A stretch of 23,679 nucleotides of DNA, taken from assembly GCA_016195205.1 (NCBI GenBank), contig JACQAB010000020.1, forward strand, positions 1-23,679, given 5' to 3'. Origin of the DNA: Pseudomonadota bacterium. Lineage in GTDB: Bacteria > Pseudomonadota > Alphaproteobacteria > UBA9219 > RGZA01. Of this stretch, positions 15,211 to 23,271 are shown in pieces. Positions within the stretch are counted from its first letter, which is position 1. Every line of letters begins with the position of its first letter. Below the pieces are notes generated by a model. The model was not told the origin of the DNA and searched no databases. It saw only the letters and a program-made list of their open reading frames with translations. The translations under genes and the position numbers were made by a program.

Positions 15211-16109
15211 AGCGGCTTGCTCCTTGCAGCACTGGACGTTTTATTCTTGGCGGGCTCGGGTGCCGGCGCGGTTTTCTGCGTCACCCATTCGGCGAATTTT
15301 TCCTTGCTCACCGCCTCGATCACGATGGGCATGAAGCCATGGCCCGTGCCACACAGTTCCGAACATTGGCCGTAATACAATCCCGGTTTGTCGATTTTCA
15401 CCCAGGTTTCGTTCAGATGGCCGGGATTGGCGTCCTCCTTCAAGCCAAAGGCCGGCAAACCAAAGGAATGCAGCACATCGGTGGCGGTGACATAGATGCG
15501 AATTTCCGTATCGACCGGCAGCACTACCCGGTTATCCACTTCCAAAAGCCGCAAGGGCTTTTCAGTTTTATAAATCCAGCCTTTCGCGGCATCAGCCAGC
15601 GCGGAGGCCACCGCTTCGGGCTTCTGCGGCGTGCCGTCCCAGATGGCGCGGCTGTCGAAACTTTCAATTTTCTGGTCGGGATATTCATAGGACCAGTACC
15701 ACTGATGGCCCGTCACCTTCAGCGTCATCTCGGGATGGCGAGCCTTATCCAGAAAATAAAGCAGTTGAAAAGATGGAATGACGATGACCAGAAGAATAAG
15801 AACCGGAATGGCCGTCCAGATCACTTCGATGGTGGTGTTATGCGCGAATTTCTGCGGCACCGGGTTAGCCTTGGAATTGAAACGCAGCATCACGTAAATC
15901 AGCAGACCAAGAACAAAAAGCGTGATGGCGGTGATGATCCACAGCAGCAGATGGTCGTGAAATTCCACCATGCGCTCTTTGACGGGTGAATAGCCCTTCA
16001 CCATGCCGATACCCCAGTTGACGGGGGCACCCACTACTTCCGGCGTGTCGGCCAGGGCGGGCAGGCTGAAGAAAAACAGGCTTAAACAGGCGATGAAACG
16101 TGCAAGCAC
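15207..16109 (-). CDS. ctaC: Cytochrome c oxidase subunit II
   Basis: Membrane-anchored subunit II with a periplasmic CuA domain that accepts electrons from cytochrome c. Seen: a signal peptide (about residues 1-20, ending PALA), two membrane helices and the aromatic WYWSYEYPD patch. CuA ligands are H214 (VLHSFGLP), C249, C253, H257 and M260 (CSELCGTGHGFM). A Pro/Ala/Lys tail follows. I chose GTG at 16109: it has an AAGGAC Shine-Dalgarno (16118-16123) at 8 nt and begins directly with the signal peptide, giving 300 residues. A longer frame from ATG at 16280 would add 57 unrelated residues and would start upstream of the likely promoter. First gene of the cox unit; overlaps coxA by 4 nt. Confidence 0.95.
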   Translation of the reverse strand: MLARFIACLSLFFFSLPALADTPEVVGAPVNWGIGMVKGYSPVKERMVEFHDHLLLWIITAITLFVLGLLIYVMLRFNSKANPVPQKFAHNTTIEVIWTAIPVLILLVIVIPSFQLLYFLDKARHPEMTLKVTGHQWYWSYEYPDQKIESFDSRAIWDGTPQKPEAVASALADAAKGWIYKTEKPLRLLEVDNRVVLPVDTEIRIYVTATDVLHSFGLPAFGLKEDANPGHLNETWVKIDKPGLYYGQCSELCGTGHGFMPIVIEAVSKEKFAEWVTQKTAPAPEPAKNKTSSAARSKPL

Positions 16110-16154
16110 GGCGGGAAGTCCTTGAAGAGAAAAGGAATCGACTGGCGACAATCT

Positions 16155-16182
16155 ATAATATCGGCGCGGTAATTCACGTAAA
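16155..16182 (-). promoter_or_regulatory. Likely promoter of the cox operon
   Basis: On the minus strand TTTACG (16177-16182), a 16-nt spacer and TATTAT (16155-16160) fit a sigma-70 promoter (-10 matches 5 of 6 bases). Transcription would start near 16148, leaving about 38 nt of leader with a good Shine-Dalgarno before the coxB GTG at 16109. It is the only sizeable gap upstream of the whole coxB-to-GNAT unit. Confidence 0.5.
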
Positions 16183-16332
16183 AAAACGGATTGTGGCACG
16201 GTCTTCACGCGGCAATGGCAGCTTCGCCACGCCTGGAATGCCATCAAAATTTCTTGAACAATATTTGAAAGGAAATTCAACAGATTAGACGGCTACTTGA
16301 ATTCGCTTCTTGTGGATAAATTTAGAGATGCA

Positions 16333-19329
16333 TCACTTCAGCTTCCGGTAGTCCTCCAGATAATCCTGGAACAAATCCACCTCGGCCAGATGGGCGGCGT
16401 CTTTGTTGTCGGGCAGGCCGGTTTCAGGCTCGGTCAAGGCGCGGAACAGGCTGGCCTCAGGCGTGACTTTCATGGCCACGGCAAAATCGGTGCGCAGCTT
16501 GTCGAGCCCGGCCATATCGCGCGCCATGGCTAGCGCAATGGCGCGGTCCAGCACGAATTGCACCTGTTTCTTTTCCATTTCCTTGCCGTCCGCGGGCGGC
16601 GTGCTGATAAGACCCTCAAGAATAGCCGCGGCCTTGGTCCAGTCGCGCGCCTTCCAGGCGATGTCGGCGCGCAGGCGCTGGGCGCTTTCGCTGGTGTAGT
16701 CGGCAATCAGTTTTTCGGCGTCGTCGCGCTTGCCGGTTTCGTTCAGCGCGCGGGCTTTCAGCAGCGCGCGCTGTTCCACCAGATCGGCCGGCAGGTCGAG
16801 CTGGTCGGTGTCGTTCAGAATTTTCAGGCAGGCCTTTGGATTATGATCCAGCAAATAAATGCCCGCCGCCTCCACGCCCACGCGTGATTTGAACGTGCTG
16901 GCCAGGCGGCGCCGGGCCTGGTCGGCCAGGATATCTGCCGCGCGGTCCAGCAGATCGACCGATACCATGCGCTCGGCTAAAGTTCGGATCAGACTGTCGC
17001 CCTCTTCGCCTTCGGGGGCCAACTCGTAAAACCGCTCATACAGCGACAGCGCATCCAGCGGCGAAAGCTTCTGCCCCTGATCGCTGAGAAACACGTCGCG
17101 GAAGGCCGAGGCCATTTCCTTGCGCAGGTTTTTGGCGGCTTCATTGTCGGGCAGGAAGGCCAGCACTTCCTTCAGCGTGGCCAGGCCTTCGGAGACCTTG
17201 CCGGCCTCGACATAGAATTTCCCAAGGCGGCGTAAAATGTCGAGTTCCAGACTGTCGCCGCGCCAGGCAAAACGTAAATGTTCTAACCGTTCGGCCGCTT
17301 CGGCCGGGGTGATTTTTCCCTTCAGCACCTGCAGGTCGGTGAGCGAGATGGTAGCGCGCACGCGATAAAGTAGATCATCGCTGATCGACGCGCGTTCCCA
17401 CAGCTGTTCGGCGCGCTCATAGTGTCCGGCCTGGCTTAAAAACACGCCGCGCAGATAATCCACCGCGCCGGAATTTTCTCCCATCTCGGGACGGCGATGC
17501 ACCAAGCGGTCCAGGACGTTCGAGGCGTAAACGCGGTTGTCAGCGGCCAGGGCGCTTTCCGCCGCGGCCAGCGAGAAGTCGGTGAAATAAGGCTCGGGGT
17601 AATGTTCCAGCATCGCATCGGCCTGGGTAAAAAGATCGGTGGCTTTTTTCCAATCCAGAAGCCGGGTATAGGCCAGAGCCAGCCACAGTTTTACTTCGGG
17701 TTTGTCGGCGATTTCAGGATGCGACAGGTCTTTCGCCGCGGCTTCGGCGTTGCGCACCATGACTTCCGTGGCCCCACGCAAGCTTAAAAACTCGCTGCGA
17801 TTTTCAAGATCGGGAAGCCGGCGCGCCAGCTCGTCCAGCATGCCCAGCGCTTCCTGGTAATGCCCACGCGCGAAATGGAATCGCGCCATCTGCAAGCGCA
17901 CGCGGTCACGCTCATCCTCGGGGATTTCTGCCAGGGCGCGCTCCCAGCGCTGGCGCATGACGGTATAAGACAAATCGGCCGGGCCATACCAGCCGTGGAA
18001 ATCGAACAGATAGGTGCTTTCGGCGCCTGTGGCATCGGGGCGGATATAGCCGGTGTCGTCATCGGGCGAAAGGTGCAAGCCGCCCGTCAGGGTGATTTCC
18101 ACGCCCTGCGTCTGCTGGCGGCGCACGGCCAGCGCCTCGTTGCGGGGCATGATCACCACCCCCTGCTCGGCCGGATAAAATTCCAGATCGGCGTAGTGAT
18201 AAGGCATGCGCACCGCCTGACCGGCTTCGGTCATCGGTACCACCACCAGGTTGTCGCCCATTTCCGGATCAGTGAAGCGGATCGGATCGCCTGCCTTACT
18301 GACCGGCATCAACAAGCGCGCGCCCAGCGCATAGGAAGGCTGCGGCGTCACGGTAAGACTGATGGGCGCCGAACGGCCCTTCTTGGTGACATAGACCTGC
18401 CACACATTGCTTTCGCGCGCGACATGCAGGCCGACTTCTTGCGGCAGGTAAAAACGAAACACCCCGCCGTCGCCGGTGCTTACATTTTCCAGTTTCACGC
18501 GCGCATTTTTTCCCAACTCTTCCAACGGCACGTTCACGCGATGGTCGAAGGCAATGTAAACGTAATCGGCGCGGCGCCATACCGCAGCGGGCAACAACAA
18601 GGCTGGATCCATGGCCAAAACCAGCAGCGGCTCATCCCCAAGAATAAGTTTGGGAGCGGCAGCATCTTTCTTTTGAACAGCAGGCGGCGGTGTTTCCGCC
18701 TTGACGGGCGGGGGCACAACAGGTGCAGGTGGAGCGGCTTGCTGAGGTGGGGACGTGGGTGGCGTTGGCGCAGGCGCGGCCTGCGGAACCTCCGCCGTGC
18801 TTGTAGCCACGGGTTTTTCGTCTGATTTTGCCGTGGCAGGAACCTGCACTTCCGGCGCGGCTTCTGGCTCAACCGGTTTTTCAGGCGCGGAGACTTTTAC
18901 TTCAACCGGCGTAGGAGGCGGTTGGCGCGCGGGCGGCGGCAGGATCAAATCCACCACGACGCGCGTGCCGTCGGGGAAGTTTTGCATCGTCACGCCATTG
19001 GCCAGGGTCAGCGTGATTTGCGTGGCGGCGGCATCATGACTCTGGCTGCTGTTTTTCAAATAAGTCAGGCGGCGGCTGGATAAAGCGCTTAAATCCACCT
19101 CCATCGGTTTTTCAAAACGCAGGGTCACCTCGGCGCCGTTCTGTGACGCGGTGTAGGGCACTTTTTCCGGCCAGTCGAAAACCAGCCGCTGGAAACCTTG
19201 ATGCACGCCAATGCGCAATCCGACGGAGGCGCTTTCCGCTTCCTGGGCAAAAGCCGGCGCCAGCAGGACCAGCAGGGCAAGGCCGGCCAAGCTTAAAAAA
19301 CGCAGGGTCTTGGGGGAAAAGAAAGGCAT
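16333..19329 (-). CDS. Large secreted tetratricopeptide-repeat protein
   Basis: This 998-residue protein has a signal peptide (cleavage expected after AFA, residue 28). An N-terminal beta-rich domain at about 35-130 (SVGLRIGVHQGFQRLVFDWPE ... GTRVVVDLIL) resembles AMIN domains, which bind cell-wall or envelope polymers. A Pro/Ala/Val-rich linker (131-226) follows, then a second beta-rich part (about 227-450). From ~460 to the end there is a long array of helical pairs typical of TPR repeats (for example RFHFARGHYQEALGMLDELARR). It is therefore probably periplasmic or envelope-bound and acts as a scaffold. It is on the same strand as the flagellar cluster, separated from cheY only by a methyltransferase gene on the other strand, so a link to motility or envelope architecture is possible but unproven. 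Confidence 0.85.
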   Translation of the reverse strand: MPFFSPKTLRFLSLAGLALLVLLAPAFAQEAESASVGLRIGVHQGFQRLVFDWPEKVPYTASQNGAEVTLRFEKPMEVDLSALSSRRLTYLKNSSQSHDAAATQITLTLANGVTMQNFPDGTRVVVDLILPPPARQPPPTPVEVKVSAPEKPVEPEAAPEVQVPATAKSDEKPVATSTAEVPQAAPAPTPPTSPPQQAAPPAPVVPPPVKAETPPPAVQKKDAAAPKLILGDEPLLVLAMDPALLLPAAVWRRADYVYIAFDHRVNVPLEELGKNARVKLENVSTGDGGVFRFYLPQEVGLHVARESNVWQVYVTKKGRSAPISLTVTPQPSYALGARLLMPVSKAGDPIRFTDPEMGDNLVVVPMTEAGQAVRMPYHYADLEFYPAEQGVVIMPRNEALAVRRQQTQGVEITLTGGLHLSPDDDTGYIRPDATGAESTYLFDFHGWYGPADLSYTVMRQRWERALAEIPEDERDRVRLQMARFHFARGHYQEALGMLDELARRLPDLENRSEFLSLRGATEVMVRNAEAAAKDLSHPEIADKPEVKLWLALAYTRLLDWKKATDLFTQADAMLEHYPEPYFTDFSLAAAESALAADNRVYASNVLDRLVHRRPEMGENSGAVDYLRGVFLSQAGHYERAEQLWERASISDDLLYRVRATISLTDLQVLKGKITPAEAAERLEHLRFAWRGDSLELDILRRLGKFYVEAGKVSEGLATLKEVLAFLPDNEAAKNLRKEMASAFRDVFLSDQGQKLSPLDALSLYERFYELAPEGEEGDSLIRTLAERMVSVDLLDRAADILADQARRRLASTFKSRVGVEAAGIYLLDHNPKACLKILNDTDQLDLPADLVEQRALLKARALNETGKRDDAEKLIADYTSESAQRLRADIAWKARDWTKAAAILEGLISTPPADGKEMEKKQVQFVLDRAIALAMARDMAGLDKLRTDFAVAMKVTPEASLFRALTEPETGLPDNKDAAHLAEVDLFQDYLEDYRKLK

Positions 19330-19426
19330 GGGATCAGACCCTTAATCTGGCGGATTCCACCCGAAACAACAAGCATCGGGCGGTCCTTTTCCTTGTGCTT
19401 GCGAGACGGATCGCTAACATGCGCGC

Positions 19427-20176
19427 ATGACGCCTTCTTCCCAGCCTCAATCTATGCAGCCTTTTTGCAAGGCCTGCCATGCGGAACTGGACCACGGCAA
19501 AAGCCTTGGCCAGAAGAATGGGTTCGAACTGCTGCGCTGCCCCTGCGGCACGGTGACGGTGGACCCCTTCCCTACGCTGGAAGAGCTGGACCGTTTTTAC
19601 CAATCCTATAAGGGGTCTAAGGTTTACCGGCCCAAGGCCAAGAAAAAAATCCGCCGCGCGCTGCGGCGCGTGCGCCGCCTGAAAACCTATACCAAAGGCC
19701 GCAGGTTTCTGGACGTGGGCTGCAACTGCGGCTTCACGGTGAAGGCGGCGCTGGATTTGGGCCTGGACGCCTATGGCATCGACCTTGACCGCGACGCGGT
19801 GCAGATCAGCCGCGAAGCCTATGGGGAAAAGAATTTTGAAGCGCTTTCGATTCAGGATTACGCTGCACGCGGCAAAAAAGCGGACATCCTTTACACCAGC
19901 GAAGTGATCGAGCATGTGCCCGATCCACCCAGCTTTGTAAAGGCCGCGGCTGATATCTTGGAGCCCGGCGGCATTCTTTATTTGACCACGCCCGATGCCG
20001 GCCATTGGAGCCTGCCGCGCGATTTCGCCGCCTGGCGAGCGGTGACGCCCCCATCGCACATTGTTTATTTTACGCGCCAAAGCCTTACGCGCCTGCTGCA
20101 AAAACATGGTTTTCGGGTGAAAAAGGTTTTCTTCTCCTTCAAGCCCGGCCTGCGGCTGATCGCCCAAAAAGCCTGA
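19427..20176 (+). CDS. Class I SAM-dependent methyltransferase with N-terminal Cys motif
   Basis: Methyltransf_23/UbiG-like protein of 249 residues. Seen: an N-terminal Cys pair CKAC (C14, C17) followed by CPC (C38, C40), probably a small zinc ribbon; a very basic helix KAKKKIRRALRRVRRLK (70-86); SAM motif I FLDVGCNCGF (94-103, with Asn-Cys instead of the usual Gly-Thr/Ser); the acidic residue after the second strand in GIDLDRDAV (D119); and TSEVIEHVPDP (158-168). The substrate is unknown; similar proteins methylate lipids, sugars or small molecules. It sits alone on the + strand between two minus-strand units. It is divergent from the TPR gene (97-nt gap) and convergent with cheY (4-nt gap). 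No strong ribosome binding site is seen before the ATG. Confidence 0.88.
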   Translation: MTPSSQPQSMQPFCKACHAELDHGKSLGQKNGFELLRCPCGTVTVDPFPTLEELDRFYQSYKGSKVYRPKAKKKIRRALRRVRRLKTYTKGRRFLDVGCNCGFTVKAALDLGLDAYGIDLDRDAVQISREAYGEKNFEALSIQDYAARGKKADILYTSEVIEHVPDPPSFVKAAADILEPGGILYLTTPDAGHWSLPRDFAAWRAVTPPSHIVYFTRQSLTRLLQKHGFRVKKVFFSFKPGLRLIAQKA

Positions 20177-20180
20177 GCGG

Positions 20181-20567
20181 TTAGAAAGCGCCCAGAACCG
20201 TGGCGATTTTTTCCTTGAGAACTTCGGCATTGAACGGCTTGACGATATAGTTGTTCACACCCGCCTCTTTGGCGGCGATCACGTTTTGCGGCTTGCTTTC
20301 GGCCGTTACCATGATGAAGGGAAGGTTTTTCAGCTTGGCATCGCCGCGCACCTGTTTCAGAAACTGCAAGCCGGTCATGGGTTCCATGTTCCAGTCGGAA
20401 ATGACCAGGCCATAGTTTTTTTCGTGCAGCATGGAAAGCGCCGCCCCACCTTCGGTAGCTTCGAAGACGTTCTTAAAACCAATCTGTTTCAGCAAATTTT
20501 CCATGATGCGGAGCATGGTTTTATAATCGTCCACGATCAGGACATTCATGTTCAAATCCACCGCCAT
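20181..20567 (-). CDS. cheY: CheY-like chemotaxis response regulator
   Basis: Single-domain receiver that, when phosphorylated, binds the flagellar motor switch. Seen: acidic pair D13-D14 (LIVDDYKTMLR), phospho-acceptor D58 (LVISDWNMEPMTGLQFL), T88 (FIMVTAES) and K110 (NYIVKPF). At 128 residues there is no output domain. The start at MAVDLNM is supported by AAGGAG with correct spacing. It starts 17 nt after the motE-like stop and is co-oriented with fliM, whose N-terminus carries the CheY-binding motif. Confidence 0.95.
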   Translation of the reverse strand: MAVDLNMNVLIVDDYKTMLRIMENLLKQIGFKNVFEATEGGAALSMLHEKNYGLVISDWNMEPMTGLQFLKQVRGDAKLKNLPFIMVTAESKPQNVIAAKEAGVNNYIVKPFNAEVLKEKIATVLGAF

Positions 20568-20584
20568 GGAAGCTCCTTCTTCCG

Positions 20585-21508
20585 TTAGGGCGAGGCGGGT
20601 AACGGCTTTTTGGCCATCAGCGCCGCGGTAAGTTCCTTGGCCTTCAGCGCATTCATCGCCGACATCACCGCCGAAACCTTGGTTTCCTTCATCCGCGATA
20701 CCACCTCGGCCAGCGTGGGCAGATCCATGTTCTCAAAAATCTTGGCAGCTTCCTTGGGCTTCATGGTTTCATAAATTTTCACCATCGAGGCCACCTGTGC
20801 TTTCTGCTGGGCATCGGCTTCGCCCAATACCTTGCGGATGTCTTCCTGCATCTGCTTCAGGTCAGCTACTTTTTTATCGACGCGCTGCTCGGTGAGGTTC
20901 AGCAGGGTTTCGCGCTGGTCTAACTCGTGCGCTTTCTTTTCCAGCATCTGGCGGCGTTCGCTGAGGTGGCGCAGCACCTTGATTTCCGATTCCGTCAGGT
21001 CCTGGCCTTCGTCCAGCGTGGGTTCTTCCACCTCGGGAGCGGCGGCTTCCGCAGGCTTTTTATCGTCGGGTTTTGTGGTTTCTGCTTTCTTGTCTTCTAC
21101 TTTTGCCTCTTCAGGCTTTTTATCTTCTGGTTTAGCGGCCTCAGTTTTCTTTTCTTCCGGCTTGGCTTCTTCCGGCTTCTTGTCTTCGGCTTTCTTCTCT
21201 TCTTTCTTTTCTTCCGGCTTGGCTTCGGCGGTTTTTGTTTCTGCCGCTTTCTGGTCGCCCGGCTTGTCGATAGTAGAGGCGGGTTTTTCTTCCGGCTTAA
21301 CCTCCGCTTTCACTTCGGCCTGAGCTTCGGCGGCTTTCAGGGGCGCAAATACTTCGGGCGACTGGCCATGCGCAATCTGCCAGACAATGTCGCGGATCCG
21401 CGCGCCGATCATCATCACCGCAAGGAAGATCAGAATAAAAAGCCCAAGCCGCAACCCCCTCGCCAGCGACGGGCGTTTGGCAGGAGCCGTGGCGGGCGTT
21501 TTATTCAT
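20585..21508 (-). CDS. motE: MotE-like flagellar stator-associated protein (MgtE-N-like domain)
   Basis: This 307-residue membrane-anchored protein has an N-terminal helix (about 17-36) and a long Lys/Glu/Pro/Ala-rich linker (70-165). Within the linker, residues ~109-158 follow a 10-residue period (DKKPEEAKPE, EKKTEAAKPE, DKKPEEAKVE, DKKAETTKPD, DKKPAEAAAP). A coiled coil (~172-232) follows, then a C-terminal MgtE-N-like helical domain (YETMKPKEAAKIFENMD, LPTLAEVVSRMKETKVSAVM). MotE of Sinorhizobium is a periplasmic chaperone for the motility protein MotC; this gene has the same domain type and position (after fliM, before cheY). The linker is compositionally biased, so its length is likely variable. 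The start overlaps the DUF6468 stop (TAATG). Confidence 0.75.
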   Translation of the reverse strand: MNKTPATAPAKRPSLARGLRLGLFILIFLAVMMIGARIRDIVWQIAHGQSPEVFAPLKAAEAQAEVKAEVKPEEKPASTIDKPGDQKAAETKTAEAKPEEKKEEKKAEDKKPEEAKPEEKKTEAAKPEDKKPEEAKVEDKKAETTKPDDKKPAEAAAPEVEEPTLDEGQDLTESEIKVLRHLSERRQMLEKKAHELDQRETLLNLTEQRVDKKVADLKQMQEDIRKVLGEADAQQKAQVASMVKIYETMKPKEAAKIFENMDLPTLAEVVSRMKETKVSAVMSAMNALKAKELTAALMAKKPLPASP

Positions 21509-22149
21509 TAGCGCATCTTCTCAAGAGCCTGTTGCAATTCGCGTTCGGCTTCCGAACGTAATCCGCTACGTTCCATCGGCATCACCGGCAAAGCTTCAGC
21601 AGTTTTGGACAGTGGTGTTTTTTCGGTTTGCCGGGTAAAGGTTTTTTCCGGACGGTTGACGATGATGTGATCCTGGCGTGCCGGCTTGGCCCACGGCGGC
21701 AAGGCCGAAGCCAAATCGGCTTTCGGTTTTTCAACCAGGGGCTCAACCAGTTTAGGCGGGGCTACGGTAACTTTTATCGGGGCCAGTTCTTCGACCGCCA
21801 CAGGTGCGGGCGCGGCAGGCTTGCGCGCCAGGGCAGCGCTTGAAGTATCGGTCAGGCGCGTGGCCATTTTGTCGGCCGCGTCAATCAGGTAATTCAGCTC
21901 GTCGCGCAGGCCGGCGGCCTTGGCAATGTGGCGGTCAACATCCACGCCCACATCCTGGGCGGTGTCCTGTAATTCGCGGATGCCGCGTTCGGCGCGCGCC
22001 ACGGCGGATGAGAAGACCCCTACGAATTTTTCCATTTCCGCGCGGTTGCGGTCTAATCCCCGCAACATTCTTTCAAGGCGCCAAGCATAGAAAATGCCCA
22101 CGCCCAGAAGAACAATCACCACGCCGTCCAAGGCAAGTGTCCACCCCAT
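21508..22149 (-). CDS. DUF6468 family flagellar-cluster membrane protein
   Basis: This 213-residue protein has one N-terminal membrane helix (MGWTLALDGVVIVLLGVGIFYAW, ~5-23) and a coiled-coil segment (RLERMLRGLDRNRAEMEKFVGVFSSAV to ~100). A Pro/Ala/Val-rich region follows, then a short charged C-terminus (RSEAERELQQALEKM). Its position between fliM and a motE-like gene matches DUF6468 proteins of alphaproteobacterial flagellar clusters; the function is not established. GGAGAAGG precedes the ATG. It ends overlapping the motE-like ATG. Confidence 0.8.
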   Translation of the reverse strand: MGWTLALDGVVIVLLGVGIFYAWRLERMLRGLDRNRAEMEKFVGVFSSAVARAERGIRELQDTAQDVGVDVDRHIAKAAGLRDELNYLIDAADKMATRLTDTSSAALARKPAAPAPVAVEELAPIKVTVAPPKLVEPLVEKPKADLASALPPWAKPARQDHIIVNRPEKTFTRQTEKTPLSKTAEALPVMPMERSGLRSEAERELQQALEKMR

Positions 22150-22166
22150 TGGCCTTCTCCCCCGTT

Positions 22167-22190
22167 TTCCCCTTCTGCGTGGAAGGGGAA
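22167..22190 (-). promoter_or_regulatory. 9-bp perfect hairpin in fliM-DUF6468 gap
   Basis: TTCCCCTTC (22167-22175) and GAAGGGGAA (22182-22190) form a perfect 9-bp stem with a 6-nt loop just after the restored fliM stop at 22195. On the minus strand it is followed by AACGGGGGAG rather than a T-run, so it is not a standard terminator. It could limit or protect the fliM messenger, and it lies just upstream of the DUF6468 ribosome binding site. Confidence 0.45.
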
Positions 22191-22194
22191 GTTA

Positions 22195-23263
22195 TCAGCC
22201 CTGCATTTCGGGCCGTTGAATATTTTCTTCCTCGATCATCACCGCAATCCGCCCATTTTTGCGTCCCATTTTGCCCCGGAACAGCGTCACTTCGCCCGAG
22301 CGCAGCTCGATCATCGATCATACTGTCGGGTTTTACATTCAGCGGCACGAACATGCCGGGCTTGAGGTTGATGATGTCGTTCAGCGGCATGCTGACTTCA
22401 TCCAGCACGGCGTGCATGTTCATTTCGGTCTGCAACAACTCGTTGCCCAAGTGGGTTTCCCAGATGGAATCCCGGCCGAATTTTTCGCCCATGAACATTT
22501 GCAACAAAATTTCGCGCACCGGTTCCAGCGTGGCGTAGGGGATCAGCACTTCCAGCCTGCCACCGCGGTCTTCCATATCGATGCGCAGCTTGACCAGCAC
22601 GGCGGCGTTGGCCGGGCGGGCGATGGTGGCAAAGCGCGGGTTGGTTTCCAGGCGGTCGAAGCGGAACGTTACCTGGCTGAGCGGATCAAACGCGCCGCTC
22701 ATATCCGCCAGAATCACATGCATCAGCCGTTCCACCAGGTTGCGCTCGATGGTGGTGTAGGGCCGGCCTTCAATGCGCATGGCCGCCGTGCCGCGGCGTC
22801 CGCCCAGCAGCACGTCGACGATCGAATAAATCATGGCGCTGTCGATGACCATCAGGCCGGAATTGTCCCATTCTTCGGCCTTGAACACCGCCAGCATGGC
22901 CGGCAGCGGGATGGAGTTCAGGTAATCGCCGAAACGCACCGAGGATATCTGGTCCAGGCTGACTTCCACGTTGTCGGAGGTGAAATTGCGCAGGCTGGTG
23001 GACATCATGCGCACCAGGCGGTCGAACACCACTTCCAGCATCGGCAGGCGTTCGTAATTGACCAGCGCGGAATTGACCAGCGCCATGATGCCCGAGGTGG
23101 CGCTGTCTTCCCCGCCGTTGCCGAAGCCAAGCAAAGAGTCGATTTCGTTCTGGCTTAGCACGCGCGTGTCGCCGCCTACTTCGCCGCCCGCGGCCGGCGC
23201 CGCCCCAGCCGCAGCCGGATCAGCGGGTTTTGGTTCTTCGGCGGGCGTGGGTTCGTCGGCCAT
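22195..23263 (-). CDS. fliM: Flagellar motor switch protein FliM, frameshifted near the C-terminus
   Basis: FliM is part of the C-ring and binds CheY-P and FliG/FliN. Seen: the CheY-binding motif VLSQNEIDSLLGFG near the N-terminus, the middle CheC-like domain (YERLPMLEVVFDRLVRM ... VLLGGRRGTAAMRI ... SQVTFRFDRLETNPRFA), and the beginning of the SpoA domain (DIINLKPGMFVPLNVKPDSM). After residue ~315 an extra 7 bp shifts the frame. As it stands the protein reads on to 22073, ending in unrelated sequence (396 residues) and overlapping DUF6468. Removing one 7-bp copy gives ELRSGEVTLFRGKMGRKNG and a natural stop at 22195 (353 residues, normal length). Coordinates given are for the restored gene. 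Confidence 0.9.
22308..22321. repeat. Exact 7-bp tandem duplication in fliM
   Basis: CGATCAT occurs twice in direct succession (22308-22314 and 22315-22321). On the coding strand this is ATGATCG ATGATCG. One copy gives the expected S-M-I-E-L-R; two copies shift the frame. It is either a real reversible mutation or an assembly error. Confidence 0.9.
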
Positions 23264-23271
23264 TTAATCCT

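Noticed and set aside
22073..22194. Extended C-terminus of FliM as read in the present frame
   Set aside because: The sequence is unlike any FliM and overlaps the DUF6468 start; the alternative frame after the 7-bp duplication gives the conserved SpoA ending.
22259..23158. 299-residue open frame on the + strand
   Set aside because: Antisense to fliM; His/Gln/Arg-rich with no recognisable domain.
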